64,000 nucleotides of DNA, taken from the NCBI RefSeq assembly GCF_013141865.1, contig NZ_RCST01000001.1, positions 4,402,001 to 4,466,000 of the forward strand, in the 5' to 3' direction. The notes beneath the pieces were generated by a model, which did not search any database, was not told the DNA's origin, and saw nothing but the letters and a program-made list of their open reading frames with translations. This DNA is from Methylomonas sp. ZR1. Its GTDB lineage: Bacteria; Pseudomonadota; Gammaproteobacteria; Methylococcales; Methylomonadaceae. Made by a program: the position numbers and the translations under genes. Of this stretch, positions 25,570 to 35,776 are shown in pieces (positions within the stretch are counted from its first letter, which is position 1; each line of letters begins with the position of its first letter).

Positions 25570-26559
25570 ATGAAAAATACATTCAAGCTGAAATCGCTGG
25601 TTTTAGGATTTGGTTTTGCATCGGCCGCTTTAGTCGGCGGCGAAGCTGTGGCGGCTCCCGCGACTTTGGACCCCGCTTTGCCCGAATACGCGGCAGCTAG
25701 CGGCGTGTCCGGCAATATCTCCAGCGTTGGCTCGGATACTTTAGCTAACTTGATGACCTTGTGGGCCGAAGAATTCGGCAAGATTTACCCCAACGTCAAC
25801 ATTCAGATTCAAGCAGCCGGTTCTTCAACCGCGCCGCCAGCTTTGACCGAAGGTACCGCTAACCTGGGTCCGATGAGTCGGAAAATGAAAGACAATGAAA
25901 TCGACGATTTCGAAAGCAAATACGGATACAAACCCACTGCGATTCCGGTTGCTATCGATGCGCTGGCGGTTTTCGTCAACAAGGACAATCCGGTTAAAGG
26001 CTTGAGCCTTCCGCAAGTGGATGCGATTTTGTCTTCAACCCGTAAATGCGGTTATGCCACTGACATCACCACTTGGGGTCAAGCTGGCCTGACGGGCGGC
26101 TGGGCAAACAAACCTATTCAGCTGTATGGCCGTAACTCAGTGTCCGGTACTTACGGTTTCTTCAAAGACGAAGCACTGTGCAAAGGTGATTTCAAAAGTA
26201 ACGTCAACGAACAGCCCGGTTCCGCGTCGGTCGTGCAATCGGTTACGACGTCGGCAAACGGCATCGGTTATTCCGGTATCGGTTATTCCACCTCGGGCGT
26301 AAAAGCCGTGCCTTTGGCATTGAAGGATGGCCAGCCGTTTGTTGAGGCCACTCCGGAAAATGCCACATCCGGCGCGTACCCGCTGTCTCGTTTCTTGTAC
26401 GTTTACGTCAACAAAAAACCTAATGAGCCGCTGGCCCCCATGGAAAAAGAGTTCATCAAAATGGTGTTGTCTAAAACCGGCCAACAAGTCGTGATCAAGG
26501 ACGGCTACATTCCGCTGCCAGCCAAGGCAGTCGAAAAAGCTCTAACTCTGATTCAGTAA
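25570..26559 (+). CDS. pstS: Phosphate ABC transporter, periplasmic binding protein
   Basis: A 329-residue PstS with a signal peptide ([21 protein letters not shown]). Phosphate-loop features are present: [42 protein letters not shown] and [14 protein letters not shown], then [17 protein letters not shown]. It is of the longer PstS type. The gene is headed by a Pho box array and followed by a hairpin, which would let it be made in excess over the permease genes. Confidence 0.95.
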   Translation: MKNTFKLKSLVLGFGFASAALVGGEAVAAPATLDPALPEYAAASGVSGNISSVGSDTLANLMTLWAEEFGKIYPNVNIQIQAAGSSTAPPALTEGTANLGPMSRKMKDNEIDDFESKYGYKPTAIPVAIDALAVFVNKDNPVKGLSLPQVDAILSSTRKCGYATDITTWGQAGLTGGWANKPIQLYGRNSVSGTYGFFKDEALCKGDFKSNVNEQPGSASVVQSVTTSANGIGYSGIGYSTSGVKAVPLALKDGQPFVEATPENATSGAYPLSRFLYVYVNKKPNEPLAPMEKEFIKMVLSKTGQQVVIKDGYIPLPAKAVEKALTLIQ

Positions 26560-26682
26560 TTACATCAGCCAAGGATGCCTGATAAAGGGACAATTCTGCA
26601 TGGATGCAGCAAGGGATTGGCTAATACCAACAATGTCATTGCCCCTCTCGCCAAGTAATGGTGGATGATCTTGTATACTATC

Positions 26683-26716
26683 AAGCCGATAATTCTGTAG
26701 TTTTATCGGCTTTTTT
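26683..26716 (+). terminator. Partial terminator between pstS and pstC
   Basis: Stem AAGCCGATAA / TTATCGGCTT around a ten-base loop, followed by TTTT. It lies 124 bases after pstS and 60 before pstC, so it probably lowers read-through into the permease genes. Confidence 0.8.
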
Positions 26717-26775
26717 GTCTCTGAAGGCGTTGCGATTGTTCGGCGCCGCTTTTTGTTAACTCACGATACCTAGTT

Positions 26776-29055
26776 ATGACTGAAGTCCATTCCACTCAAG
26801 CGAAAGCCACGCTGTTTCAGACGGCGACCAGTGAGCGCTATCAGCGTTGGCGGCTAGTAAAGGACAAAATGGTGGCTCGTGGCGTCGTAGCCGGCGGGTT
26901 GAGTATTATCCTGGCGGTGGTGTTAATCTTTTTCTATCTGCTGTATGTGGTTTTCCCTATACTGATGCCCTCCCACGCGGAAGTGGTCGGCCGTTACGAC
27001 GTGCCCGAGCAGGTGCTGGGCAATACCGTTTTCCTGTCGATGGAAGAACAGAACGAAGTGGCAGTGCGGTTTACCGACACCGGCAAAGCGATATTTTTTA
27101 GCGTTGCCACGGGTCAACTGATTCGCGTGGATACCCTACCTATCCCCGAGCAAGTACAAATCACCAGTTACGCGCACGGCGGTGTCGATAAAGGGGTAAT
27201 CGCCTTTGGTTTATCCGATGGCCGTGCCGTGGTCGTCAAGCATGATTACAAATTGTCTTATCCCGGCGGCAAGCGGGTCATTACCCCGGCTATTCAATAT
27301 CCGCTGGGTGTCGAACCGCTGGTGGTAGATAAGCAGGGCCAGGCGCTAACCAAGCTGGCGGTGAAGTTAGGCGATAAAAACAGTACTTTGCTGGCTAAAA
27401 CTGCTGATAACCGCATGGTGCTGAGCAGTCTCAGTAAGAAAGAATCGCTGTTCGACGACGAAGGCACGTGGGAAGCCACCGATTCACTGGTTGAGCTGGC
27501 CGCGGATGACGTGGATTTCATCCTGTTGGATAAAGAGTTGCGCAACCTCTACCTGGCCAGCCGCGCAGGGGATTTGACTGTCGTTGATATTCTCGACAAG
27601 AGCAAACCCGAGATCAAACATAAATTGAATGTGCTAAACCAAGGCGTGCAAATCAGCAGCATGGAGTTTTTGAACGGCGATATTTCTCTGCTGATCGGCG
27701 ATACTAGCGGCGTGATGGCTCAGTGGTCCATGGTCCGCGACCAGCAAAACCATTTCAGTATCGAGAAGCTACGGGCGTTTAAAGTATCCGACGCGCCGAT
27801 TATTACCATCAATCCGGAACAACGCCGCAAAGGTATGCTGGCGGCTGACGCCAACGGCGAGATCGGCATTTACAGTTCCACCGCCGAGCGGGAATTGATC
27901 AAGGAAAAAATCGCTGGCGGAAAACCTGTTGCCGTCACCTTATCGCCGCGCGCCAATGCCATGTTACTGCAAACCGAAGACGGCAAAATCAATCACTGGA
28001 CTATCGAAAACGAACATCCGGAAGTATCGTGGCGTTCGTTATGGAACAAAGTCTGGTACGAAAGCTATCCAAAACCGGATTACATTTGGCAATCCTCGGC
28101 GGCCAGCAACGATTTCGAGCCGAAAATGAGCTTGACGCCGCTGGTGTTCGGCACCTTAAAAGCTTCGTTCTACGCGATGCTGATGGGCGTGCCGTTGGCC
28201 TTATTTGGAGCGATTTATACCGGCTATTTCATGGCGCCCAGCGTGCGGCAGTACGTAAAGCCGGGCGTGGAAATCATGGGTGCCTTGCCGACTGTGATTT
28301 TGGGCTTTTTAGCCGGCTTGTGGCTGGCGCCTTTCGTGGAAGCCAATCTCACCGGGATTTTTGCATTATTGATGGTTGTGCCGCTGTCCGTGATGATTTT
28401 TGCCTATTTCTGGCAATTCGTACCGGAACAAACCCGCCACAAAATCCCCGACGGCTGGGATGCGGTAGTGCTGATCCCTGTGGTGATATTCGGCGCCTGG
28501 CTGGCTTTTCAGTTAAGTCCGACTATCGAAGCCTTGTGTTTTAAAGGCGATCTGCGCACCTGGATGCGCGAGGAATTTGGTATCGGTTACGACCAGCGCA
28601 ACACCTTGGTTGTTGGTTTGGCCATGGGTTTTGCGGTCATTCCGATGATTTTTTCCATCGCCGAAGACGCGATTTTCAGTGTGCCCAAGCATTTGACTAC
28701 CGGCTCTTTGGCGCTGGGTGCCACGCCTTGGCAAACCATGACCAAGGTGGTGTTGCTGACTGCCAGCCCCGGTATTTTCTCAGCGATCATGATCGGTTTC
28801 GGCCGCGCGGTTGGGGAGACGATGATCGTGTTGATGGCCACCGGTAATACCGCTGTTATGGATTTGAGTATTTTCCAGGGTCTGCGCACACTGTCGGCTA
28901 ACATCGCGGTGGAAATGCCGGAATCGGAAGTCAACAGCACCCACTATCGGGTGTTGTTCCTGGCGGCCTTGGTATTGTTCATGTTTACTTTTGTAGTCAA
29001 CACGCTGGCTGAAGTCATTCGGCAGAATCTAAGACAAAAATACAGCTCATTATGA
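26776..29055 (+). CDS. pstC: Phosphate ABC transporter permease PstC with large periplasmic insert
   Basis: A 759-residue permease. The first membrane helix (residues ~35-57) is followed by some 400 residues with WD40/propeller-like strand repeats (for example ITINPEQRRKGMLAADANGEIGIYSS), then the usual PstC core with six helices (LVFGTLKASFYAMLMGVPLALFGAIYTGYF) and the EAA-type loop ALGATPWQTMTKVVL. The insert occurs in PstC of several gammaproteobacteria. The stop overlaps pstA (ATGA). Confidence 0.93.
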   Translation: MTEVHSTQAKATLFQTATSERYQRWRLVKDKMVARGVVAGGLSIILAVVLIFFYLLYVVFPILMPSHAEVVGRYDVPEQVLGNTVFLSMEEQNEVAVRFTDTGKAIFFSVATGQLIRVDTLPIPEQVQITSYAHGGVDKGVIAFGLSDGRAVVVKHDYKLSYPGGKRVITPAIQYPLGVEPLVVDKQGQALTKLAVKLGDKNSTLLAKTADNRMVLSSLSKKESLFDDEGTWEATDSLVELAADDVDFILLDKELRNLYLASRAGDLTVVDILDKSKPEIKHKLNVLNQGVQISSMEFLNGDISLLIGDTSGVMAQWSMVRDQQNHFSIEKLRAFKVSDAPIITINPEQRRKGMLAADANGEIGIYSSTAERELIKEKIAGGKPVAVTLSPRANAMLLQTEDGKINHWTIENEHPEVSWRSLWNKVWYESYPKPDYIWQSSAASNDFEPKMSLTPLVFGTLKASFYAMLMGVPLALFGAIYTGYFMAPSVRQYVKPGVEIMGALPTVILGFLAGLWLAPFVEANLTGIFALLMVVPLSVMIFAYFWQFVPEQTRHKIPDGWDAVVLIPVVIFGAWLAFQLSPTIEALCFKGDLRTWMREEFGIGYDQRNTLVVGLAMGFAVIPMIFSIAEDAIFSVPKHLTTGSLALGATPWQTMTKVVLLTASPGIFSAIMIGFGRAVGETMIVLMATGNTAVMDLSIFQGLRTLSANIAVEMPESEVNSTHYRVLFLAALVLFMFTFVVNTLAEVIRQNLRQKYSSL

Positions 29056-30707
29056 TTAAAGCATGGTTTAAGAGCGGTTCGCCCTGGATATGGATGACCG
29101 CCGGCGCGGTCAGTTTGAATCTGATATTGGTGGTGGGCTTGCTGCTGCTGATTGCGGTCCGGGGCTTGGGGCATTTTTGGCCGGCCGACATTATCGAATA
29201 TCGCTATCAAGATCGCGATGGCCCGGAGAGTTCCATTATCGGTGAAGCAGTAGCTACCTCCTTATTACCGGCCGCGCAAGCCAGGGCTGCCGGCCATGAG
29301 TTGTTGGATAACGGCGAATACCTGGTGCAGCATCTGGTAAAAACCGGTAACCGCGATATTCTCGGTAGCGATTTTCGCTGGATTCAGCAGCAATATATTC
29401 ACAGCCAATCCACGCCGGATGATTTGATCATGGTCGAACGCCGCGAGTGGGGTAATTTCTACGGCCGCTTGCTGGCGGTTAAGGAAGACGGCGCGGTGAT
29501 TGCCCAAGGCGAGCAAGCCTGGCAGGTGGCGCAACAGAAACTGGCGACAGTGTTGGAGCAGCACGACGAAATCGATAGCTTACAAGACCACGAAGTTGGG
29601 GCGATCAACTATGAATTGGAGCGCTTGCGCTTGAAGCAACGCGCGCTGGAACTGAAAAATGCCTGGAACGATGCGGCCAAGCAGGAGTTTGCCGCGCAAA
29701 AGCAGACATACGAAAAACAATACCAAGCCATCCAGCAACAAATCGGCAAGTTGAGCAAGGAAAGCAAACGCTACAGCCTGGTGGTGGCGGAAGCCGGACA
29801 AAAAGAAATTAGCCTGCCCTTGAATCGGGTGGTGAAAATGACCCGCCCCAACACGATGAGCGTGCTGGACAAATGTATCGAATATGTCGGTAATTTCGCC
29901 ACGTTTGTCAGCGACGAACCGCGTGAAGCCAATACCGAGGGCGGTATCTTTCCGGCTATTTTCGGTACCGTGTTGATGGTGATGCTGATGGCCGTAGTGG
30001 TGACGCCGTTTGGAGTGATCGCGGCGGTTTATCTACGGGAATATGCCAAGCAGGGCTTTATCACCCGAGTGATCCGCATTGCCGTGAATAATCTGGCCGG
30101 CGTGCCGTCCATCGTTTACGGCGTGTTTGGTTTGGGCTTTTTCGTGTATATCATCGGCGGCAACATCGACCGCCTGTTTTTCCCGGAAGCGGCCCCGGCA
30201 CCGGTGTTCGGTACGCCGGGCTTGCTGTGGGCCTCATTGACGCTGGCTTTGATGACCTTGCCGGTTGTGATTGTTGCTACCGAGGAAGGTTTGTCGCGGA
30301 TTCCCAAATCGATACGTGAAGGCAGTTTAGCGCTAGGCGCGACTAAAGCCGAAACGCTGTGGCGCACGGTATTGCCGATGGCTAGTCCGGCGATCATGAC
30401 CGGCTTGATTCTAGCGGTGGCGCGCGCCGCCGGTGAAGTGGCGCCCTTGATGCTGGTTGGTGTGGTGAAATTGGCGCCGACCTTGCCTTTGGACGGCAAC
30501 TTTCCTTATCTGCATCTGGACAGAAAGTTTATGCATTTGGGATTTCATATTTACGACGTCGGCTTCCAGAGCCCGAATGTCGAAGCGGCCAGACCTTTGG
30601 TTTACGCGACGTCGCTGTTACTGGTGATGGTTATTATCGGTCTGAATATGTTCGCTATCTCGATACGTAACAATTTGCGGGAAAAATACCGCGCCCTGGA
30701 AAATTAA
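29052..30707 (+). CDS. pstA: Phosphate ABC transporter permease PstA with coiled-coil insert
   Basis: A 551-residue permease. After an N-terminal helix comes a ~230-residue soluble region with long helices (ELERLRLKQRALELKNAWNDA, then KQTYEKQYQAIQQQIGKLSKESK), predicted coiled coil, resembling the DUF3333-type N-domain of large PstA proteins. The membrane core follows (AIFGTVLMVMLMAVVVTPFGVIAAVYLREYAK) with the loop ALGATKAETLWRTVLPMASP. Starts inside the last codon of pstC. Confidence 0.93.
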   Translation: MIKAWFKSGSPWIWMTAGAVSLNLILVVGLLLLIAVRGLGHFWPADIIEYRYQDRDGPESSIIGEAVATSLLPAAQARAAGHELLDNGEYLVQHLVKTGNRDILGSDFRWIQQQYIHSQSTPDDLIMVERREWGNFYGRLLAVKEDGAVIAQGEQAWQVAQQKLATVLEQHDEIDSLQDHEVGAINYELERLRLKQRALELKNAWNDAAKQEFAAQKQTYEKQYQAIQQQIGKLSKESKRYSLVVAEAGQKEISLPLNRVVKMTRPNTMSVLDKCIEYVGNFATFVSDEPREANTEGGIFPAIFGTVLMVMLMAVVVTPFGVIAAVYLREYAKQGFITRVIRIAVNNLAGVPSIVYGVFGLGFFVYIIGGNIDRLFFPEAAPAPVFGTPGLLWASLTLALMTLPVVIVATEEGLSRIPKSIREGSLALGATKAETLWRTVLPMASPAIMTGLILAVARAAGEVAPLMLVGVVKLAPTLPLDGNFPYLHLDRKFMHLGFHIYDVGFQSPNVEAARPLVYATSLLLVMVIIGLNMFAISIRNNLREKYRALEN

Positions 30708-30743
30708 ATTCGCATATCCATCCGGAAGACTGGACCCTATATC

Positions 30744-31577
30744 ATGACAACAGCCCAAAAGAATACCCACGCCATTGACATTAGCGCGTTGAAAAGGGAA
30801 GACAGAAAGAGCGTTGAGCAATTGGAAACCTGCATCAAAGTTGAAAATCTGGATTTGTTTTACGGCCAGAAGCAGGCCTTGCATGGCGTGAACATGGAAA
30901 TGCCGCGTAAGAAAGTGACGGCCTATATTGGTCCCAGCGGCTGCGGTAAATCCACCTTATTACGCTGCATCAACCGGATGAACGATTTGGTCGACGGCGT
31001 CAGCATCAAAGGCAAGATTCTGCTGGATGGCGAGGATATTTACGATAAATCGGTAAACGTCGCGGCTTTGCGCCGGCGCGTGGGCATGGTGTTTCAAAAA
31101 CCCAATCCGTTTCCGAAGACCATTTACGAAAATGTGGCGTACGGGCTGCGGATTCAGGGGATTAATGACCGGCGCATCCTTGATGAAGTTGTGGAAAAGT
31201 CCCTACGTGGCGCCGCGTTATGGGACGAGATGAAAGACCGCTTGAACGATAATGCCTTGGGCATGTCGGGGGGGCAGCAACAGCGGCTGGTCATCGCCCG
31301 CGCCATTGCTATCGAGCCGGAAGTGATTCTGCTGGACGAACCTGCCTCGGCGCTGGACCCGATCTCGACGCTAAAAATTGAAGAATTGATTAACGAATTG
31401 AAAGAAAAATATACGATAGTGATCGTTACCCACAATATGCAACAGGCGGCGCGGGTATCCGATTTCACCGCTTTTATGTACATGGGCGAATTAATCGAAT
31501 TTGGTGAAACCAGCGAGTTGTTTACCAATCCGGCAAAAAAACAAACTGAAGATTACATTACCGGCAGGTACGGCTAG
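30744..31577 (+). CDS. pstB: Phosphate ABC transporter ATP-binding protein
   Basis: A 277-residue ATPase: Walker [12 protein letters not shown], PstB-specific [27 protein letters not shown], signature [14 protein letters not shown], Walker [14 protein letters not shown]. The first ~30 residues are an extra N-terminal stretch without known role. It energises phosphate uptake by PstC/PstA and sits between pstA and phoU. Confidence 0.97.
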   Translation: MTTAQKNTHAIDISALKREDRKSVEQLETCIKVENLDLFYGQKQALHGVNMEMPRKKVTAYIGPSGCGKSTLLRCINRMNDLVDGVSIKGKILLDGEDIYDKSVNVAALRRRVGMVFQKPNPFPKTIYENVAYGLRIQGINDRRILDEVVEKSLRGAALWDEMKDRLNDNALGMSGGQQQRLVIARAIAIEPEVILLDEPASALDPISTLKIEELINELKEKYTIVIVTHNMQQAARVSDFTAFMYMGELIEFGETSELFTNPAKKQTEDYITGRYG

Positions 31578-31587
31578 GAGGTAAACA

Positions 31588-32307
31588 ATGGATAACAGCA
31601 AAATCAAATCGCACATTTCCCGCCAATTCAACGAGGAGATGGAAGATATTCGCAACAAGGTGCTGACCATGGGCGGTCTGGTGGAACAGCAAGTCGATCT
31701 GGCGACCAAGGCTTTCATGGGTAACGACATGGAAAATGCCGAAAAAGTGGTGCTGCAGGATCAGTATGTCAACGAGATGGAAAAAGACATCGACCACGAA
31801 TGCACTGAAATCATGGCCAAGCGTCAGCCGGCGGCTTTTGATTTACGCATGTTGATCGCCACCATCAAAATCATCACCGACCTGGAGCGGATTGGCGACG
31901 AAGCGGCGCGTATCGCCAAAATGACCATGCGTCTGGAAGGCGCCGATTATTATCAAGACAAGTACTACGAAATCGAACATCTGCTGAACTTGGTCAAGGA
32001 CATGCTGAACGGCGCGCTGGATGCCTATGCCAGAAACGATGTCGAAGAGGTGATTGCGATCACCGAGCAGGACGCCAAGGTTGACCGGGAATACACCAGT
32101 ATCACCCGGCAGTTGATCACACAGATGATGGAAAACCCGCGTAACATCACCCGAGCTCTGGATATGTTATGGGCTGCGCGCGCGCTGGAACGGATAGGCG
32201 ACCACTCCTGCAATGTCTGCGAGCAGGTAATATACATGGTGAAAGGCAAGGATGTGCGTCATCTTAGCCGTGAAGAATTGGAGCGTACTGTTAATTCGGC
32301 TCGCTAG
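31588..32307 (+). CDS. phoU: Phosphate signalling protein PhoU
   Basis: A 239-residue two-domain all-helical protein. Both PhoU repeats carry the metal-binding ExxxD-type pattern (ITDLERIGDEAARIAKMTMRL and AARALERIGDHSCNVCEQVIYMV). It links Pst transport to PhoR/PhoB signalling. The ribosome site AGGAGGTAAACA precedes ATG 31588. No phoBR genes occur in the window. Confidence 0.97.
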   Translation: MDNSKIKSHISRQFNEEMEDIRNKVLTMGGLVEQQVDLATKAFMGNDMENAEKVVLQDQYVNEMEKDIDHECTEIMAKRQPAAFDLRMLIATIKIITDLERIGDEAARIAKMTMRLEGADYYQDKYYEIEHLLNLVKDMLNGALDAYARNDVEEVIAITEQDAKVDREYTSITRQLITQMMENPRNITRALDMLWAARALERIGDHSCNVCEQVIYMVKGKDVRHLSREELERTVNSAR

Positions 32308-32326
32308 CGATAAGGTCAATTTGATT

Positions 32327-32353
32327 CAGGGTAACGGTTAATCCTTTACCCTG
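32327..32353 (+). terminator. Hairpin after phoU, possible operon end
   Basis: CAGGGTAA / TTACCCTG, eight base pairs with an 11-base loop, 20 bases after the phoU stop. The downstream sequence is only mildly T-rich, so a true terminator is uncertain. Confidence 0.35.
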
Positions 32354-32494
32354 CTTTACTGGTTTGGATGCTTGGGGGTGCCGCCCACCAGTTTCAAAAT
32401 CATTCGACGGCGCCGATGCAGATCCTTGCGCAGTGGCGAGTTCAGTAACTCATCAAGCCATGTTCAAAATTGCCCGGAAAATTGCTGCCGGCAA

Positions 32495-33064
32495 CTACTC
32501 AATCAGTCGCGAACTGCGCAATAGCTTGGAACTAATCGTCAAACCTGTTCGCGTTACATTTTTCAGTTGTATGACCGGTTGAACACGGAGGCCGTCGTTA
32601 GCCAGTCGGATCATGCCGCCCCGGTGTTCGAAATCGGTAATATCGCTGACCGTCAACACCGGAAACGGCCTGACAAACTCCAGGGTCGCCGCGAGAATTC
32701 TTTCCTGCTGTGCCGGAATATAAATCACCTGGCATTCGTGCAATTGTTCGGGTATTGGGTCGATAACCATCTGCATCGGTAGATCGTTTACCCGCTCACC
32801 TTCGATCAGCTTGGCCAGTACGCCAGTGACCGGCGAATTGGCGTAACTGCAAAACAAAAATTCCTTGTGGGTGGTCGGCCAAGTAACGAAATAGGCAAAG
32901 TTATATAAGTACGCCGCTTTAAGTTCCGTCTCGTTAAAGCGCGGTTCACCCGCTGTGCCCGATGATTGCAGCGGCGGTAAACAGGCCAACAGCAGCATTA
33001 ACAGGCACCGCCGCGCAACGACGCCGCTGCTTGTCAAAACGCTGTGTAGGCTTGGACGCCGCAT
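32495..33064 (-). CDS. YfiR family periplasmic protein
   Basis: A 189-residue secreted protein (signal around CLLMLLLACLPPLQSSGTAGE) with the YfiR/DUF4154 pattern: ELKAAYLYNFAYFVTWP, then LHECQVIYIP, PVLTVSDITDFEHRGGMIRLAN. YfiR of Pseudomonas represses the diguanylate cyclase YfiN in the periplasm. Here the gene starts directly after the TonB receptor stop (TAGATG), and no cyclase gene is nearby. The partner is therefore unknown. Confidence 0.88.
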   Translation of the reverse strand: MRRPSLHSVLTSSGVVARRCLLMLLLACLPPLQSSGTAGEPRFNETELKAAYLYNFAYFVTWPTTHKEFLFCSYANSPVTGVLAKLIEGERVNDLPMQMVIDPIPEQLHECQVIYIPAQQERILAATLEFVRPFPVLTVSDITDFEHRGGMIRLANDGLRVQPVIQLKNVTRTGLTISSKLLRSSRLIE

Positions 33065-35053
33065 CTAGTAGCGTACCGTGGCTTTAAGGTAATAATTGCG
33101 TTCGAATTCGCTACTGATCACCGCGTTATCTATATTTGGGCTGAATTCCAGGTGCCGGTTGTCCAGCAAATTCTGCGCGCCGACAGCCAATTCAAAATGC
33201 AGATTCGGCTGCCAGCCCAGGCGCAGATCCAGCCGATGATAGGCCGGCACCTGATTGATTAGGTGGTCGGTGTAATACCAATGCGCATCAAATTCCAATT
33301 GATACGGCAGATTGAAGTAGGAACTGAGGTTGAAACGGTTGCGGGCGCTATTGCCTTCAGCAACTGTTGCTGCGCTATCCAGGCTGCCGTCGCGCTGGTG
33401 CAAGGCAATTGCAAACAGACTGTAACTACCTTGCACGCGCCAGCGTTCGGACATCCGCCAATTCAATGCGGTTTCCCAGCCGTAGGCTTCACCTTTTGCC
33501 TTGTTGGCAATCAGAAACGGGATAGTGATGTTATCGCCGTTTACCAGCGGTGTTTGCGGTTCTGTGGTGCTTAGTCGGCCGTAATCGCTATAAAACAGCG
33601 TTGTATCCAGGTTAAAGATGTCGTTGGGGAAAAAGCGGTAGCCCAATTCGTAAGTGATTGCGCTCTCCGAGTCGAAATTATCGTCGCCCAAGACGTTGGC
33701 TGTGGTTCCGGGGCCTACGTTGAATAAGACATTGACGTCGTGGTCGGCCCTGGCCGGTACGCGAACTGCTCTGGACACCGCGCCCCACAGGCTGTGTTGT
33801 TGATTGGGCACCCACAACAGCCGAGCGGAAGGCTGGATCTCAAAACCGGTAAAATCGTTATGCTCGACTTTACTGCCGTATATCAAACGCAGTTCGTCTG
33901 CCAGAAATCGCCATTCGTCCTGAGCAAAGACGTTGAACAAGTGCACATCGCGTTCGGACGGATCGAAGTGAAGTAGCACCTGTTTTTGCTGAAGTTGATC
34001 GCTATTGAAGCGATAACCTGCTCCCCATGTTACGTGATGAGCGTGCCAATTGAAATCATGCTGTAAATCCAGGTCGAAAGTGCTGCGCCGATAATCCAGT
34101 CGGCTTTGGTTGCGGACGGCATGATCGAAATAACTGCGGATTTGTAGGCGGCTATCGTTTTCCAGGGTTTGTTGCCAACGTAACAGCAGGTTACCGCCAT
34201 ATTTTTTGGTGCTGTCGGGGCTAATGGGCGATGCCGGGTCGAGGCTATTCAGCGATTGCTGCATGTCGCCATTGAAATAATCGCCCTGCACGATCAGGTT
34301 TTTGCGGGCGTCCGGGGTCCAATCGCTGCGAAAACCCGCGCGGCCCATATCCAGGCTGTCGTTGGCTTTTTCGCCGTTACCGAAATGAAAATCCTCGCGA
34401 TGATTGTATTTGCCGTAGACGCGATAATTAAAATCCGGACTGAGTTGGCCGCCATAACGAAAGGTGCCGAATCCGGGTTCTTCCTTGCTGGTGCCGCCTG
34501 ACAGCAATACGCCTTGTGATTCCTGGGCGGAACGAGTAACGATGTTGATGACGCCATTGACGGCGTTGGAGCCCCACAGCGTTGCGCCGGGGCCGCGAAT
34601 CACCTCGATGCGGTCGATGTCTTCCAGCGGGTAGTCTTGCTCGTTCCAGTAAACGCCGGAGTTCAGTGGGTCGTAAACGGTGCGGCCGTCCATCATCACC
34701 AACAGCTTGTTGGCATTTATCCCGTTAAAGCCGCGGCTACTGATCGCCCATTGATTGCCATCCACCCGCGCGACTTCCAGGCCGGGCACTTTGCGCAGCA
34801 GTTCCGGAATGGACTGCATCCCGGAACGCCTGATTTCTTCGTGGCTGATGACGAATACCGCCGATGGGGTTTCGCTGATAGGTTGTTGATTTTTCGAGGC
34901 GATGGAAACGGTGGTCGCACTCAGCTCTTGGAGAGATAAGGCCTTTAAATGGGATAGGGTGTCGTCCGCCCCGGCTGGGGCGGCTGCTTGCAGTGCAATA
35001 CAGATAAGCGTCAAGCGCTGAGTGTTGCCCGTCAATTTTAACTTGTTTGCCAT
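33065..35053 (-). CDS. TonB-dependent outer-membrane receptor
   Basis: A 662-residue receptor: signal peptide, plug domain (SETPSAVFVISHEEIRRSGMQSIPELLRKVPGLEVARVDGNQWAISSRG with GATLWGSNAVNGVINIVTR), then a beta-barrel ending in ..YYLKATVRY with an aromatic C-terminus. The ligand is unknown. It forms a two-gene unit with YfiR. Such pairings often come with a sensory GGDEF or histidine kinase gene, absent here. Confidence 0.92.
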   Translation of the reverse strand: MANKLKLTGNTQRLTLICIALQAAAPAGADDTLSHLKALSLQELSATTVSIASKNQQPISETPSAVFVISHEEIRRSGMQSIPELLRKVPGLEVARVDGNQWAISSRGFNGINANKLLVMMDGRTVYDPLNSGVYWNEQDYPLEDIDRIEVIRGPGATLWGSNAVNGVINIVTRSAQESQGVLLSGGTSKEEPGFGTFRYGGQLSPDFNYRVYGKYNHREDFHFGNGEKANDSLDMGRAGFRSDWTPDARKNLIVQGDYFNGDMQQSLNSLDPASPISPDSTKKYGGNLLLRWQQTLENDSRLQIRSYFDHAVRNQSRLDYRRSTFDLDLQHDFNWHAHHVTWGAGYRFNSDQLQQKQVLLHFDPSERDVHLFNVFAQDEWRFLADELRLIYGSKVEHNDFTGFEIQPSARLLWVPNQQHSLWGAVSRAVRVPARADHDVNVLFNVGPGTTANVLGDDNFDSESAITYELGYRFFPNDIFNLDTTLFYSDYGRLSTTEPQTPLVNGDNITIPFLIANKAKGEAYGWETALNWRMSERWRVQGSYSLFAIALHQRDGSLDSAATVAEGNSARNRFNLSSYFNLPYQLEFDAHWYYTDHLINQVPAYHRLDLRLGWQPNLHFELAVGAQNLLDNRHLEFSPNIDNAVISSEFERNYYLKATVRY

Positions 35054-35152
35054 AACTTCCGTCTATTACGCCCGATTAAGCACGCGCGCATTGTAGACGC
35101 CGGCGATTGAATAGTAAAAACAGCCCCAATTAACGGCGCTGCGACGAAGGGT

Positions 35153-35770
35153 TTATTTGATGGCGCGGATCAGTTTGATCATGTCGCTGCTGGCGGGATC
35201 GACGAATATTTTTTGGAACGGGCAAGCTTGCACGCTTTTTAACGTCTGTCGGTTAATATTGGCGCCAAAAGCATTCAAAATCAGCGGGTTGAACAAATTC
35301 ATCATCATCGCCAAAGCTTTGTTGGAACTTAAAACGTGTTCCAACAGCAGCACTTGACCGCCGGGTTTGCAAACGCGATAGAGCTCTTTCAGGCCTTTTC
35401 TGGGTTTCGGTACCGAACAAAACACAAAACTGGCGATGACCGTGTCAAAACTGTTATCGGCATAATCCAGCGCTTGCACGTCCATCAAAGCCAGATCAAC
35501 CGCAATCTGTTTACGCTGTTGTTTGCGGCGGGCCATTTCCAGCATGTTCGGGCTGAAATCGATAGCGGTAATTCGGGCGTCATCAGGATAGAACGGGAAG
35601 TTTTTCCCCGTTCCTACCCCAACTTCCAAAATGTGGGCGCCGCTAGCTTGCGACCAGAGCTTTTTACGTAAACGGCGGAACAGCAAGCCTTCCAGAAAGC
35701 CTTCCAGGCCATCGAAATAAGGCGCAAGCCTATCGTAGCGCTGTCTGACTTTTGTGCTGTCCGCCGTCAT
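35153..35770 (-). CDS. Class I SAM-dependent methyltransferase
   Basis: A 205-residue methyltransferase with motif I ILEVGVGTGKNFPFYP, ITAIDFSPNMLEMARRK, SFDTVIASFVFCSVP, and LYRVCKPGGQVLLLEHV. It resembles the UbiE/phospholipid N-methyltransferase group; an exact substrate is not readable. It begins seven bases after the stop of the Tim44-like gene, so they share a transcript. Confidence 0.85.
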   Translation of the reverse strand: MTADSTKVRQRYDRLAPYFDGLEGFLEGLLFRRLRKKLWSQASGAHILEVGVGTGKNFPFYPDDARITAIDFSPNMLEMARRKQQRKQIAVDLALMDVQALDYADNSFDTVIASFVFCSVPKPRKGLKELYRVCKPGGQVLLLEHVLSSNKALAMMMNLFNPLILNAFGANINRQTLKSVQACPFQKIFVDPASSDMIKLIRAIK

Positions 35771-35776
35771 GCCGGA

